Origin: Prionace glauca
Lineage: Eukaryota; Chordata; Chondrichthyes; Carcharhiniformes; Carcharhinidae
Assembly (NCBI GenBank): GCA_037974335.1
Contig: CM075760.1
Location: forward strand, 55,298,890 to 55,362,889
DNA: 64,000 nucleotides
Direction of reading: 5' to 3'
Below the pieces are notes generated by a model that saw nothing but the letters and a program-made list of their open reading frames with translations, searched no databases and was not told the origin of the DNA. Shown one piece after another: positions 10,358-19,254 of this stretch. How positions within the stretch are numbered: position 1 is the stretch's first letter; each line of letters opens with the position of its first letter. A program made the position numbers and the translations under genes.

Positions 10358-10500
10358 GGTGCCAGTGTCCCTGTGTCTCTCCAGGTTGGATAATTAGTTC
10401 AAGTCTTGTCCAAACATTGAACAAATGTATGATTTTTCCTTATATTTTGCAATGTTTTCTCAAGCTGAATAACTGGTTAAAGCTCTTTCCAGTCAGTTCA
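10358..10500 (-). other. Truncated ZNF leader
   Basis: In frame with the start the leader reads SNLERHRDTGTMEKRWKC, a finger end plus linker in which the ATG replaces the Gly codon of TGEKP. The relic finger further upstream breaks off at about 10490-10500. Confidence 0.7.
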
Positions 10501-10871
10501 TGGCTAACCCATCTGACCTACACATCTTTGGACTGTCGGAGGAAACCAGACCACCCAAAGGAAACCCACACAGACATGGGGAGAGCATGACAGACAGTCA
10601 CCCAAGCAGGATTTGAAGCCAGGTTAGGCTGTGTGGCCTGCATGCCGTTCCACTCTTTCTGCTTAATGCTCAGTGACAACATATGAAAGCCCTGGTCAGA
10701 GCTGATTGTGTAGTGAGGTTTATCAATGGGTTTTGAGAGACGTATAAGATGATGAATGGGATGGATAGGATAGAGGTGGAGAGACTCTTCCCGCTCAGAA
10801 AGGATAATAGGACGAGGGGGCACAGCCTCAAGATAAAGGGGGGGGCGGTTTAGAACGGAATTGAGAAGGAA
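10501..10871 (+). repeat. Copy of 7228-7600 placed at a rearrangement junction
   Basis: About 370 bases nearly identical to 7228-7600, spanning a SINE 3' half, unique sequence and the start of a young LINE. Since it includes the junction made by that LINE insertion, it was copied after it. It sits exactly between a truncated ZNF leader and an unrelated ZNF 3'-flank block. Confidence 0.85.
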
Positions 10872-11955
10872 GTTCAGAGATATTTAGTCAGCATTTCTGT
10901 TTGAAACCCTCCAAAATGCCCATCCAATTTCCTTTGAAATTATTTATTGTCTCCACTTCCTCCATCCTCGTAGACAGCCAGTTCCAGATCATTACCATTC
11001 ATGGCTTCAAAATATTCTTCCTCACATCTCCCGTGCACTCTGACCCAAAACGTCAAATCTGTGACCCCCATTGTCCTTGTCCCATCAGCTAATTGGAACA
11101 GCTTATCTCTGTCCACCTTAACTAAACCTGTCAGTATCTTGTCTGCCTCTATCAAATCTCCCCTTAACCTCCTTTGCTCCAAGGGAAACAACCCCAGCCT
11201 GACATCGACAATAAAGAACAAAGTAACAGAATACGTTAATACCTGAAATCAAATGGGAATGTTGAATTTCTGTTTTAAAGATATTGTGAATGTATTGTCC
11301 TGGACAATAACGGAACAAGGATAACTCACCTGGGGTGCGGTTGAATGGAAAATATCAATCTGGTATCCACCTACATTCTAGTTAAAGTCAGGAATGTGTA
11401 GCTGGAAATCCCCCACTAACAGCACTGTGGATGTACCTACACCTCAAGCATTGCAGCAGTTCAGGAAGGCAGTGTTCAGGTTGACCGTGGCCGAGACAGC
11501 TACATACAGCCACATATTCTGTATTAATTGAAGGAATGCAGATTGAATGTGAAACATTGTGGGACTGGACTATCTTACCACCTTCCTGTGACTGCTTAGT
11601 TTCTGCAATCACGGACTGTTAAAGTTGCTTAGCAAGGCCCCAAAACAGAGGACCAGGTGAGAATATTTACTCAGAATGAGTTAGAATTAAGCTTATTCCA
11701 GTTTAGTGGCTAAAAACCTGAATCTGTAAAAACGGGGTCTGACCAATCATCAAACAGTGGTAGACAGTTAGTTCAGAAGTTAAGAAGCATTCTCAGGCAT
11801 CATATCAATTATTTTATCATAAATTTGTGAGGGACTTGTGACCTGATAGTCAGTAAAGTGACAGTATATTCCAAGCAGCACTGGACTGAAAAGCAGATCC
11901 CTGAGAGTATATCCTAATGGTTCTAATCCTACCATTAGATGGAACAAAAAAAAGT
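10872..11955 (-). repeat. ZNF 3'-flank block B, copy 1
   Basis: This block is shared with 57985-58980 (same orientation) and 32080-33510 (opposite). It begins with a CR1 LINE 3' end on the minus strand (LGLFPLEQRRLRGDL at about 11150-11200) and continues through TGTCCTGGACAATAA and the CACTGTGGATGTACC segment. It normally follows a ZNF gene, but here it lies upstream of ZNF 9440-10357. Confidence 0.75.
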
Positions 11956-12624
11956 TTGAGTTATAATAAAGGAGAACTAAGCATCTTGTATCTTATTTTA
12001 ATCAAGGAGTTGTGAGCTTTTAGTGCTCTGTCGCTTTAGGAAGCTATAGCTGAGAGAATGCTGAAGATTCATTGTTTGATATTTACGAGCTGTGAGAACC
12101 TGTATGTTTCATTTGTTTATGTGGATGTTTGTAAATGTGTTTTATCATTGTTTTGGGCTACATTTGTTAAGGTTTATCTTTCTGGGGATTTAACCTTACC
12201 TTGAGTCTTTAATTAAAGGTATTTCTTGAAGTTTAAAAACAGAACCACAAGAACGCTGAAGGAATTCATTTTGGTCATTCTTGTAAAGCACATGCTAAGT
12301 TTCTCTGCTTGTGTATGGATGATATTTGTGGGTTGATTGCTTCAAGCTTTGAGGATTTCTGTCTGTGATTTAAATCAATCAGATTTTCAAAAAAAGTGTA
12401 ATTAATAAAGCTTTTTTTTTCAAAATTTATGAGCCTGGAGCCATATTTACTGGCCAGAGACCTGATTCCAGGATATTTTACTAAACATGGAGGAATTTTA
12501 ATCTGGATACAATTCACACATGTGAGAATGAGAGTTTTAATTTGTCGTGGTTATTTAAAATTTGGGAGATGTGAAATGATTCTGACCAATCTGGTGTTGG
12601 ATTGATCTTTGGTTAAACTTCCAA

Positions 12625-13047
12625 TCAGAGTTGAGAGGGTCAGTTTAAGAGGAGAGACTGAGTGGACTGGGATTATACTCATTGGAATTCAGAAGAATGA
12701 GAGGAGCTTTTCTAGAAACACATAAAATTATAAATATAGTATATATAAAATTATCAGAATAGATAAGATGGAAGCAGGGAGGTTGTTTCAATTGGCAGGT
12801 GAAACTCAAACTAGGGGGCATTGCCTCAAAATAAGGGGGTACAGATTTAGAACTGAGTTGAGGAGGAACTTCTTCATGCAAAGTTTGTTTATTTATTAGT
12901 CACAAATAAGGCTTACATTCACACTACAGTGAAGTTACTTTGAAATTCCATTAGTTGCTACACTCCAGCACCTTCTGTGGCATTCCCTGCCAGTGTTTGT
13001 TGAATGTTTTTAAGGCAAAGGATAGATAAATTCTTCAACCGTAAAGG
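12625..13047 (+). mobile_element. Old CR1-type LINE 3' end with nested SINE tail
   Basis: It contains GGAGAGACTGAGTGGACTGG, then AGTTGAGGAGGAACTTCTTC, then CTGTGGCATTCCCTGCCAGTG, all CR1 C-terminal and 3' UTR features. A SINE fragment splits it at 12886-12970. The same arrangement is present at 59870-60280, so both events predate the duplication. Confidence 0.7.
12886..12970 (-). mobile_element. SINE 3'-tail fragment
   Basis: TTTATTTATTAGTCACAAAT and CATTCACACTACAGTGAAGT, read in reverse, form the tail of the SINE subtype seen in full at 39520 and 40625. It is inserted within an older LINE. Confidence 0.7.
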
Positions 13048-13292
13048 AGAGAACACTCACATTGGTATGCCTATCCTGCCAGTAGATTTGCAGGATTTTG
13101 TGGAAACAACATTAGTGACATCTCTTCAGGGATTCGAGGTGTGTGCTGTACGTTGCCCATGCTTCTGATGGATACAAGAGGGCAGAGACCACGGCTGCTC
13201 TGTGGAACATGAGGCTGGTGCTGGATCTGAGTCTTGAGCTTCAAACACTCTGTTCCTCATGCGTCCAAAGCCTGTAGTGATTAATTGGAGTT
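13048..13292 (-). mobile_element. Non-CR1 LINE fragment, RT C-terminal region
   Basis: The minus strand encodes WATYSTHLESLKRCH, one stop, then FHKILQIYWQDRHTNVSVL, a motif typical of the C-terminal part of LINE reverse transcriptases outside CR1. The fragment is interrupted by the young CR1 LINE at 13293; the intact layout is at 60280-60353 and 60711-60893. Confidence 0.6.
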
Positions 13293-14778
13293 AGAACATA
13301 AGAACATAAGAAATAGGAGCAGGAGTAGGCCATCTAGCCCTTCGAGCCTGCCCCACCATTCAATAAGATCATGGCTGATCTGTCGTGGCTCAGTTCCACC
13401 TTCCCGCCCTCTCCCCATAACCCTTAATCCCTTCTCTTATCAAAAACCCATCAACCCGCTTCTTAAAAATATTTAGCGAGGCAGCCTCCACCACTTCAAC
13501 GGGCAGAGAATTCCAGAGATTCACCACCCTTTGAGTGAAGAAGTTCCTCCTCAACTCTGTTCTAAACCGCCTCCCCCTTATCTTGAGGCTGTGCCCCCTA
13601 GTCCTACTGTCTTTTTTGAGCGGGAAGAGTCTCTCCACCTCTATTCTATCCATCCCATTCATCATCTTATACGTCTCAATGAGATCTCCCCTCATTCTTC
13701 TAAACTCTAACGAGTACAAGCCTAGTTTATTCAGCCTCTCCTCATAGCTCAATCCCCTCAACTCTGGTATCAGCCTAGTAAACCTCCTCTGCACTCCCTC
13801 CAGGGCCAAAATATCCTTACGCAGGTGCGGCGCCCAAAACTGCACACAGTACTCCAGCTGCGGCCTCACCAATGCCCTATACAGCTGCAGCAAGACCTCC
13901 CTACTTTTATATTCAATCCCTCTCGCTATGAAGGCCAGCATCCCATTCGCCTTCCTGACCATCTGTTGCACCTGCAAGCTGGGTTTTTGCGACTCATGCA
14001 CAAGGACCCCGAGGTCCCTCTGCACCGTCGCCTGCTGCAGTTTTTCGCCACGTAAGTAATAGTCCTTCCTACCATTCCTCCTACCAAAGTGGACCACCTC
14101 ACACTTGCCAACATTAAATTCCATTTGCCATTTCCTGGCCCATTCGCCCAGCCTATCTAGATCCTTCTGCAGACTCTCCACACCCTCCTCACAATTTGCC
14201 TTTCCCCCAATCTTGGTGTCATCAGCAAATTTCGACACCCTGCACTCGGTTCCCTCCTCCAGATCATCTATATAAATGGTAAATAGCTGAGGCCCCAGCA
14301 CCGACCCCTGGGGCACCCCACTAGTCACCAACCACCAATCCGAATAGCACCCATTGACCCCCACTCTCTGCCTCCTATTTGACAACCAATCCTCTATCCA
14401 CGCTAACACCCTACCCCCAACTCCATGTCCCCTGACCTTCTGCAATAACCTCTTGAGGTACCTTGTCAAACGCCTTCTGAAAATCCAGAAAGACCACATC
14501 CACCAGCTCTCCTCTATCCACTGCCCTAGACACATCCTCATAGAACTCCAGTAAAGTTGTCAGACACGACTTCCCTTTAATGAAACCGTGTTGCGTCCGC
14601 CCTATCAAGCAATTCCCCTCAAGATGCCTCGCTATTTCCTCCTTGATGACGGATTCTAACATTTTACCTACCACAGACGTTAAACTAACCGGCCTATAAT
14701 TCCCCGCCTTTTGCCTGGCACCCTTCTTAAACAACGGCGTAACATTAGCCGTTTTCCAATCTTCCGGCATTTCCCCGG
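13293..14778 (-). mobile_element. Young CR1-type LINE, 5'-truncated, RT largely open
   Basis: On the minus strand, frames 14860-14411 and 14541-13390 encode the [52 protein letters not shown] and FADDTK with the catalytic DD. A frame change near 14450 separates the two halves. The 3' UTR ends in repeats of TTATGTTC, the 8-base tail type of CR1 elements. The matching empty site is intact at about 60890 in the duplicate (TTAATTGGAGTTGATGCTGG), with at most AGTT repeated at the ends. The endonuclease domain is missing. Confidence 0.93.
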
Positions 14779-14828
14779 AAGTTGATGCTGGGTTTCGTCT
14801 TTTCATCTTTGTATCTGCCTGTGTCGAC

Positions 14829-15226
14829 AGGAGGCTCCCCAGAAGGCTGAGGGGGGACATGGTTGAGATGTATAAGATTATGAGGGGTATGGACAGGGTG
14901 GATAGGAAGCAGCTGTATCCCTTATTTGAAGGGTCAATAATGAGGTGGCATCATTTTAAGGTGAGGGACAGGAGGTTTTGGGGGATTTGAAGAAAAATGT
15001 TTTCACCCAGAGGGTGGTGGGAGTCTGGAATTCACTGTCTGGGTGGGTAGTAGAGGCAGGAAACCTCACAACCTTTAAAAAGCACATGGATGAGCATTGG
15101 AATGTTTTGACAGTTCAAACACCATCAGTCAAGTGCTGGAAAGTGGATTAATGCAAATTTAGTATAGTTTTGTCAGTGCAGACTTGATGGGCTGAAAGGC
15201 CCTTTCTGTACTGTATGACTTTATGA
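14829..15226 (+). mobile_element. CR1-type LINE 3' end abutting the ZNF stop
   Basis: It encodes the RT C-terminal stretch (LRGDMVEMYKIMRGMDRVD), followed by a 3' end with GATGGGCTGAAAGGCCC and a CTGTATGACTTTATGAC tail. The tail runs into the terminal codons of the ZNF on the opposite strand and supplies its stop. The copy at 60934-61332 has the same junction. Confidence 0.85.
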
Positions 15227-16066
15227 CTTGTGAACTCGCTGGTGTTTCTGCAGTCGGGATGAGTGAGTGAATCCCGTCCCACAAACGGTGCAGGTGAATG
15301 GTCTCTCCCCAGTGTGAACTCGCTGGTGTTTCTGCAGTCGGGATGAGTGAGTGAATCCCGTCCCACACACGGTGCAGGTGAACGGTCTCTCCCCAGTGTG
15401 AACTCGCTGGTGTGTCCGCAGGGCAGATGATGATCTAAATCTCTTTGTGCACTGAGAGCAGCTGAACGGTCTCTCCTCAGTATGAATGCGCTGGTGGGAC
15501 ATCATTAGCTGAGAGCTTTTGAAATCCCTCCCACAGTCAGAGCATTTAAAGGGTCTCTCCTGGGTGTGAATGACATTGTGCCTCAGCAAGTAGGGCAACT
15601 GACTGAAATCTTTCCCACATACAGAACAAGTGAACGGCCTCTCCCCAGTATGAACTAACTGGTGTCTCCGCAGACCTGATGCCACACTGAATCCTTTCCC
15701 ACACACAGAGCAAGTGAACGGCCTCTCCCCAGTGTGAACTCGCTGATGGCTCTGCAAATCAATTAACTGAGTGAATCCCTTCCCACACACAGAGCAGATG
15801 AAAGGTCTCTCCCCAGTGTGAAATCGGTTGTGTCTCTGCAGACTGGATAATCGAGTGAATCCTTTCCCACACTCAGAGCAAGTGAATGGCCTTTCCCCAG
15901 TGTGAACTCGCTGGTGTCTCTGTAAATCAATTATTTGAGTGTATCCCTTCCCACACACAGAGCAGGTGAACGGTCTCTCCCCAGAGTGACTGCGCCGATG
16001 AATTTCCAGCTGAGATGGAAAACTGAATCCTTTCCCACAGTCCCTACATTTCCACGGTTTCTCCAT
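15221..16066 (-). CDS. C2H2 poly-zinc-finger protein, 10 fingers
   Basis: From MEKPWKC at 16066 the protein has ten intact C2H2 fingers and ends HKS. Linkers are TGERP, except TQERP before finger 7 and TEERP before finger 8. That FKCSDC/FSCS pair is also found in ZNFs 19255 and 42312. Fingers 9 and 10 are identical in protein and almost identical in DNA. Twelve in-frame codons upstream ([12 protein letters not shown]) form a relic finger end, so the start at MEKPWKC is preferred, although the upstream ATG could be used. The stop TAA comes from the tail of an opposed LINE. The paralogue at 61328-62173 lies in a direct duplicate. The gene is head-to-head with ZNF 19255-20184 across the promoter at 18.0-18.6 kb. 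Presumed nuclear DNA-binding protein; target unknown. Confidence 0.92.
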   Translation of the reverse strand: MEKPWKCRDCGKGFSFPSQLEIHRRSHSGERPFTCSVCGKGYTQIIDLQRHQRVHTGERPFTCSECGKGFTRLSSLQRHNRFHTGERPFICSVCGKGFTQLIDLQSHQRVHTGERPFTCSVCGKGFSVASGLRRHQLVHTGERPFTCSVCGKDFSQLPYLLRHNVIHTQERPFKCSDCGRDFKSSQLMMSHQRIHTEERPFSCSQCTKRFRSSSALRTHQRVHTGERPFTCTVCGTGFTHSSRLQKHQRVHTGERPFTCTVCGTGFTHSSRLQKHQRVHKS

Positions 16067-16430
16067 GGTGCGGGTGTCCTTGTGACTCTCCAGGTTAAAC
16101 AATCAGTTAAATGTCACACAGAACACGGGTACACTCTCTCCCCGCTGTGAATGTTGTGATGTATTTTCAGGCTGTATAACTGGTTAAAGCTCTTTCCACA
16201 CACAGTGCACTGGAACACTCTCACTCGGGTGTGTTTGTTTTGCTGCTTTTCCAGTCACACTGATGCTTAAAATCTTCTGAAGCAGACAGAACAGAGAAAC
16301 ATTTCTCCTTCTAGATTCAAAGGTCAATGATATTGAGGTCCTGATGAATTGAGTGACTCTGTCACATGCTGATGTGATGTTTGATTTGAGATTTCTGTCT
16401 GTAAATCCTCACCTTCTGATACCCTGTCAA
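16067..16430 (-). other. ZNF leader with an intact untranslated finger
   Basis: The minus strand at 16218-16147 encodes CTVCGKSFNQLYSLKIHH and completes a perfect C2H2 pattern, then SGERVYPCSV and a stop at 16116-16114. This frame differs from that of the main start. An acceptor (CCTTTGACAG) lies at about 16428, marking the 5' edge of the coding exon. Confidence 0.7.
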
Positions 16431-16735
16431 AGGAATTTACACAAGTCATCAGTGTCAGTACAGAATAGAAATTCAGAACAGACAATTCTAGTTTCTATGT
16501 AACATTCTTTCTTCTCTCATTCCCCAAAAGCTGTAAATCTCCTTCCACGCTCTCCCTCTATTCTCACTCTGCTGTGTCTAATGTTCACCCTCTCAATTCT
16601 CCTGAAGGTGCTGATTGAGGCAGATTGACAGATCCATGCTCACTGCTTCCTGTGCTGGACACAGAGCTGAAAATCTCCATGCAGGCTACCAGACAGATGT
16701 CTCTCATACGGGATAAAAGTGTAATATAACAGGAC
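16431..16735 (-). other. Upstream non-coding exon and intron of ZNF 15221-16066
   Basis: The minus strand carries the conserved element CCTGCATGGAGATTTTCAGC, GGATCTGTCAATC and CACCTTCAGGAGAATTG that recurs at 18660, 28300, 29440, 34610 and 56140 beside ZNF promoters. I infer first-exon and short-intron sequence; the donor was not fixed. Confidence 0.5.
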
Positions 16736-16739
16736 ATTA

Positions 16740-16930
16740 TTTGAATAATAGTAGAGCAGGGATTTGAGGAATATTTATACTTAGGTAGGGACAGCATCTG
16801 ATCTGGAACTCGCTGCCTATGAAGATGGTGGAACTGAAAATGTTCAATCATTTCAAAATGAAATTGGGCGCACATTCAAAGAAAATAAAACTTGCATTGT
16901 TGGCAAAGAAATAGAATAGGACTGATTGGT
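16740..16930 (+). mobile_element. LINE 3'-end fragment
   Basis: It contains GATCTGGAACTCGCTGCCTATGAAGATGGTGGAACTG, matching the conserved CR1 C terminus. A related fragment lies at 44480-44640. Confidence 0.55.
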
Positions 16931-16964
16931 TCATTCTGTAGAGAATCAATCTGCAGTCCATAAC

Positions 16965-17089
16965 ATGATGTGGAGATGTCTGCATTGGACTGGGGTGGAC
17001 GCAGTAAGAATTCTCACATCAGGTGAACATCTCTGCTACCAAATAAACCTGTTGGACTTTAACCTGGTATTGTGAGACTTCTTACTGTC
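16965..17089. mobile_element. Short foldback element
   Basis: Its left end ATGATGTGGAGATGTCTGCA and its right end AACCTGGTATTGTGAGACTT are the two termini of the foldback family described at 51701-52021. The centre is deleted. The same element is present in the duplicate near 63070-63195. Confidence 0.6.
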
Positions 17090-17094
17090 TGTCA

Positions 17095-17290
17095 GACATA
17101 CAGGTTAGGTTGATTGCCCATGCTCAATTGCCACTTAGTGTCTCAGGATGTGTGGATTGGGGGGATTAGCAGGGTAATTCTGTCGTAAATCCGGGAGAGG
17201 GCCTGGGAAGAATGCTCTGTTGGAGAGTCAGCGCAGACTTGATGGGCCAAAAGGCCTCCTTCTGCACTGTAGGGATTCTGTGACTCAAGT
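17095..17290 (+). mobile_element. SINE 3' half (CR1-like tail subtype)
   Basis: It includes GATTGCCCATGCTCAATTGC, GATGGGCCAAAAGGCCTCC and the tail CTGCACTGTAGGGATTCTG. No A or B box is visible. Duplicated near 63200-63395. Confidence 0.65.
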
Positions 17291-17411
17291 TACCCAATAG
17301 ACTCCTTCTGTGCTGCAATGACTTTATGACTGGATGTATATAATGTAGCTACAGAAATATATTACAAAGTTAGAAATAATAAGAAATGGAAAGGGGGAAG
17401 AAAAGAAAGTG

Positions 17412-17748
17412 TTTTACTCACAGATGTTGGCCTCTTTTAGGTGAAATAAATCTACATTCCCTGACCGTAAATGTCGGCCTCTTTTAAGGTCAAACCAAAT
17501 AAACAAACTCAAATTACATTGGGACAAAGTAAAAGGGGCCAAAAAAAGGGAACAGGCAGAACAAAATCAAAGTGCAAAGGAGACTTAAAAACATCAAATT
17601 ATAATGTGATTATGAGGGACAATAATGCACCCCAGCCCCTGCGGTGCCCAAAGAGCGCGAAGGCTTCAACTGTGCCTGTGGACACCGCATGCTCCCTCTC
17701 CAGGGACACCTGGCCGCGAACATAGCCGCGGTAGAGGGGCAGACAGTC
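17412..17748 (-). other. First exon of ZNF 15221-16066
   Basis: On the minus strand AACATCT is followed by GTGAGTAAAAC, a strong donor with intron start at 17421. The same donor context occurs at 38849, 45085, 55486 and 63528, always on the minus side of a promoter module. No coding frame is supported. Confidence 0.6.
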
Positions 17749-17971
17749 TTTTTTTTTTTTTTTTTTTTTTTTTTACCCCTTTATTCCAATCTAATCAAGT
17801 CAAATTAAACCCAATTCAGAGTCCCAACAAGTTGGGACATTCCCGATCCAAGCTGACAAGACAGGTCTCCTGTCTTGGGCTTGATCTACATGATCCAAGC
17901 TGACTGGAGTAGGTGTAGCTCCTCCTCCAGGGCTTGATCCAATTTGCATCTTAGCCAAAAGGCCGAGATGC
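17749..17971 (-). mobile_element. U2-snRNA-headed SINE with target-site duplication
   Basis: Read on the minus strand the element starts GCATCTCGGCCTTTTGGCTA and continues AGAT, closely matching the 5' end of U2 snRNA. A segment resembling the GGAGC/ACTCCA 3' part of U2 follows. It ends with AATAAAGGGG and an A tail of 26 bases (17749-17774). A 21-base target-site duplication, GCGGTAGAGGGGCAGACAGT plus C, flanks it at 17728-17748 and 17972-17992. The duplicate at about 63833-63853 has a single copy of that site, proving insertion after duplication. Confidence 0.85.
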
Positions 17972-17992
17972 GCGGTAGAGGGGCAGACAGTC

Positions 17993-18600
17993 AGGATGGA
18001 CGGCCCCCTCCATCGCCCACCGTAAATATTGGAGACAGGAGCAAGTTTTAGGTTTTCTGATACTCAATCTTCATTCACACAAAGCCCGCGCTCCGATTGG
18101 CTGGAGGACCAGCATTCTTTCGGTCCTCCAGCTCCTTCCATTGGTCAACATCTCAGCATGAAGGTCAGAGACGGAAGGCACAGTCCCGCACATGCGCAGC
18201 TTCCTCTTCTCCTTGGACATGCGCAGTCCCTGGTCTTAGATGGGGGGGCAGGCCACCAAGCGGCTTCTCGCTCTGGGCGGAGCCGCCAGCCGCGAGGCTG
18301 GAAACCTTGGCTCGAAGAGGGGGAGGGGATCAACGGGTGGGGGCGGGGCTCCCGGGTCCGCACCGGGCCTGCGCACTGGAAACCTGTGACGTCACTGCGG
18401 AGCCGAATAATTTCTATTGGCTGATTCAGGCAGGGCTCCATTGTGACGCCACAATGCAGAAGTTGTCCAATGAGCTTCAGGCTGAAACTTCCTCCTCTGT
18501 GCAACATCTGGGAGGAAATCAATGTCTCCCCCTTTCCATTTCTTTCCTCATTCTGGGGGAAATTGGGGACTTGCAGCAACTGGAGGATAAGGAAGTGAGT
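17993..18600. promoter_or_regulatory. Bidirectional GC-rich ZNF promoter
   Basis: It lies between the divergent ZNFs 15221-16066 and 19255-20184. It contains ATTGG CCAAT boxes (18095, 18139 and 18413), CGCACATGCGCAG resembling an NRF1 site (about 18187), GC boxes (GGGGCGGGG near 18339), a full CRE TGACGTCA (18387-18394) and a CCAAT near 18467. CpG density is far above that of the flanks. Related modules occur at 28.96, 38.85, 45.1, 55.5 and 63.9 kb. Confidence 0.75.
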
Positions 18601-19254
18601 GCAGTCGGTTTCTTCCACACATTATTTGTCCACTAATGTAGACATATGACTGTCTGGCAGCTTGCATGCAAACTTTCAGCTCTCTGAGTCCAGGACAGGA
18701 AGCAGTGAGCATGGATCTGTCAATCAACCTCAAACAGCACCTTCAGGTGAATTGGGAGGGTGAATATTAGATACAGCAGAGTGAGAATGGAGGGAGAGTG
18801 TGTGGAATGGGGATTCACAGCTTTAGGGGAATGAGAGAGGACAGAATGTTCCATAGAAACTAGAATTGTCTGTTCTGAATTTCTACCCTGTACTGACATT
18901 GATGATATTTGTATATTCCTTTTGCAGAATATCAGAAAGTGAAGATTTAAAGAAGAATATCAAACCAAACTTGACTTCAAGATCTAACACAGTCACTCAA
19001 TTAATTGGGACTTGAATATTTGAATCTAGAATGGAAATGTGTTTCTCTGCTTTGTCTGCTTCAGGAGATTTTAAATAGTGTGACTGGAAAAGCACCGAGA
19101 CACACACATACTGAAACATGCATACACCTGAGTGACTGTGGAAAGAACTGTAGCAGTTAGACATGCTGAAAATACATTGCAGCAGAGAGATCATATCCAT
19201 GTAATGTGACTGAACTGATTGTTAAACCTGGACAGTCACAAGTACACCTACACT
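18601..19254 (+). other. First exon, intron and leader of ZNF 19255-20184
   Basis: The conserved non-coding exon (CTGTCTGGCAGCTTGCATGC, GGATCTGTCAATC) is followed by an acceptor TTCCTTTTGCAG at about 18928. The leader then has a degenerate finger (CTGTGGAAAGAACTG) and, in frame with the start, [10 protein letters not shown], a finger end plus linker. Confidence 0.6.

Larger units (their letters stand above)
11956..18138. repeat. Direct segmental duplication, copy 1
   Basis: From GAGTTATAATAAAGGAGAAC at 11956 the sequence matches 59201 onward with only scattered substitutions, through the ZNF gene and into the promoter at the window end. This copy alone carries a CR1 LINE (13293-14778) and a U2-like SINE (17749-17971); the other alone carries a SINE at 60354-60702. 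Confidence 0.92.

Noticed and set aside
17749-17774. Poly-T tract as a transcription terminator
   Set aside because: It is the complement of the A tail of the U2-like SINE.
17940-17971. A functional U2 snRNA gene
   Set aside because: Only the 5' end and a shortened 3' region match; the rest is unrelated, with AATAAA, an A tail and target duplications.
18097-18636. ORFs of 130-180 residues in the GC-rich promoters
   Set aside because: High GC removes stops by chance; the frames are not conserved between modules and overlap promoter motifs.
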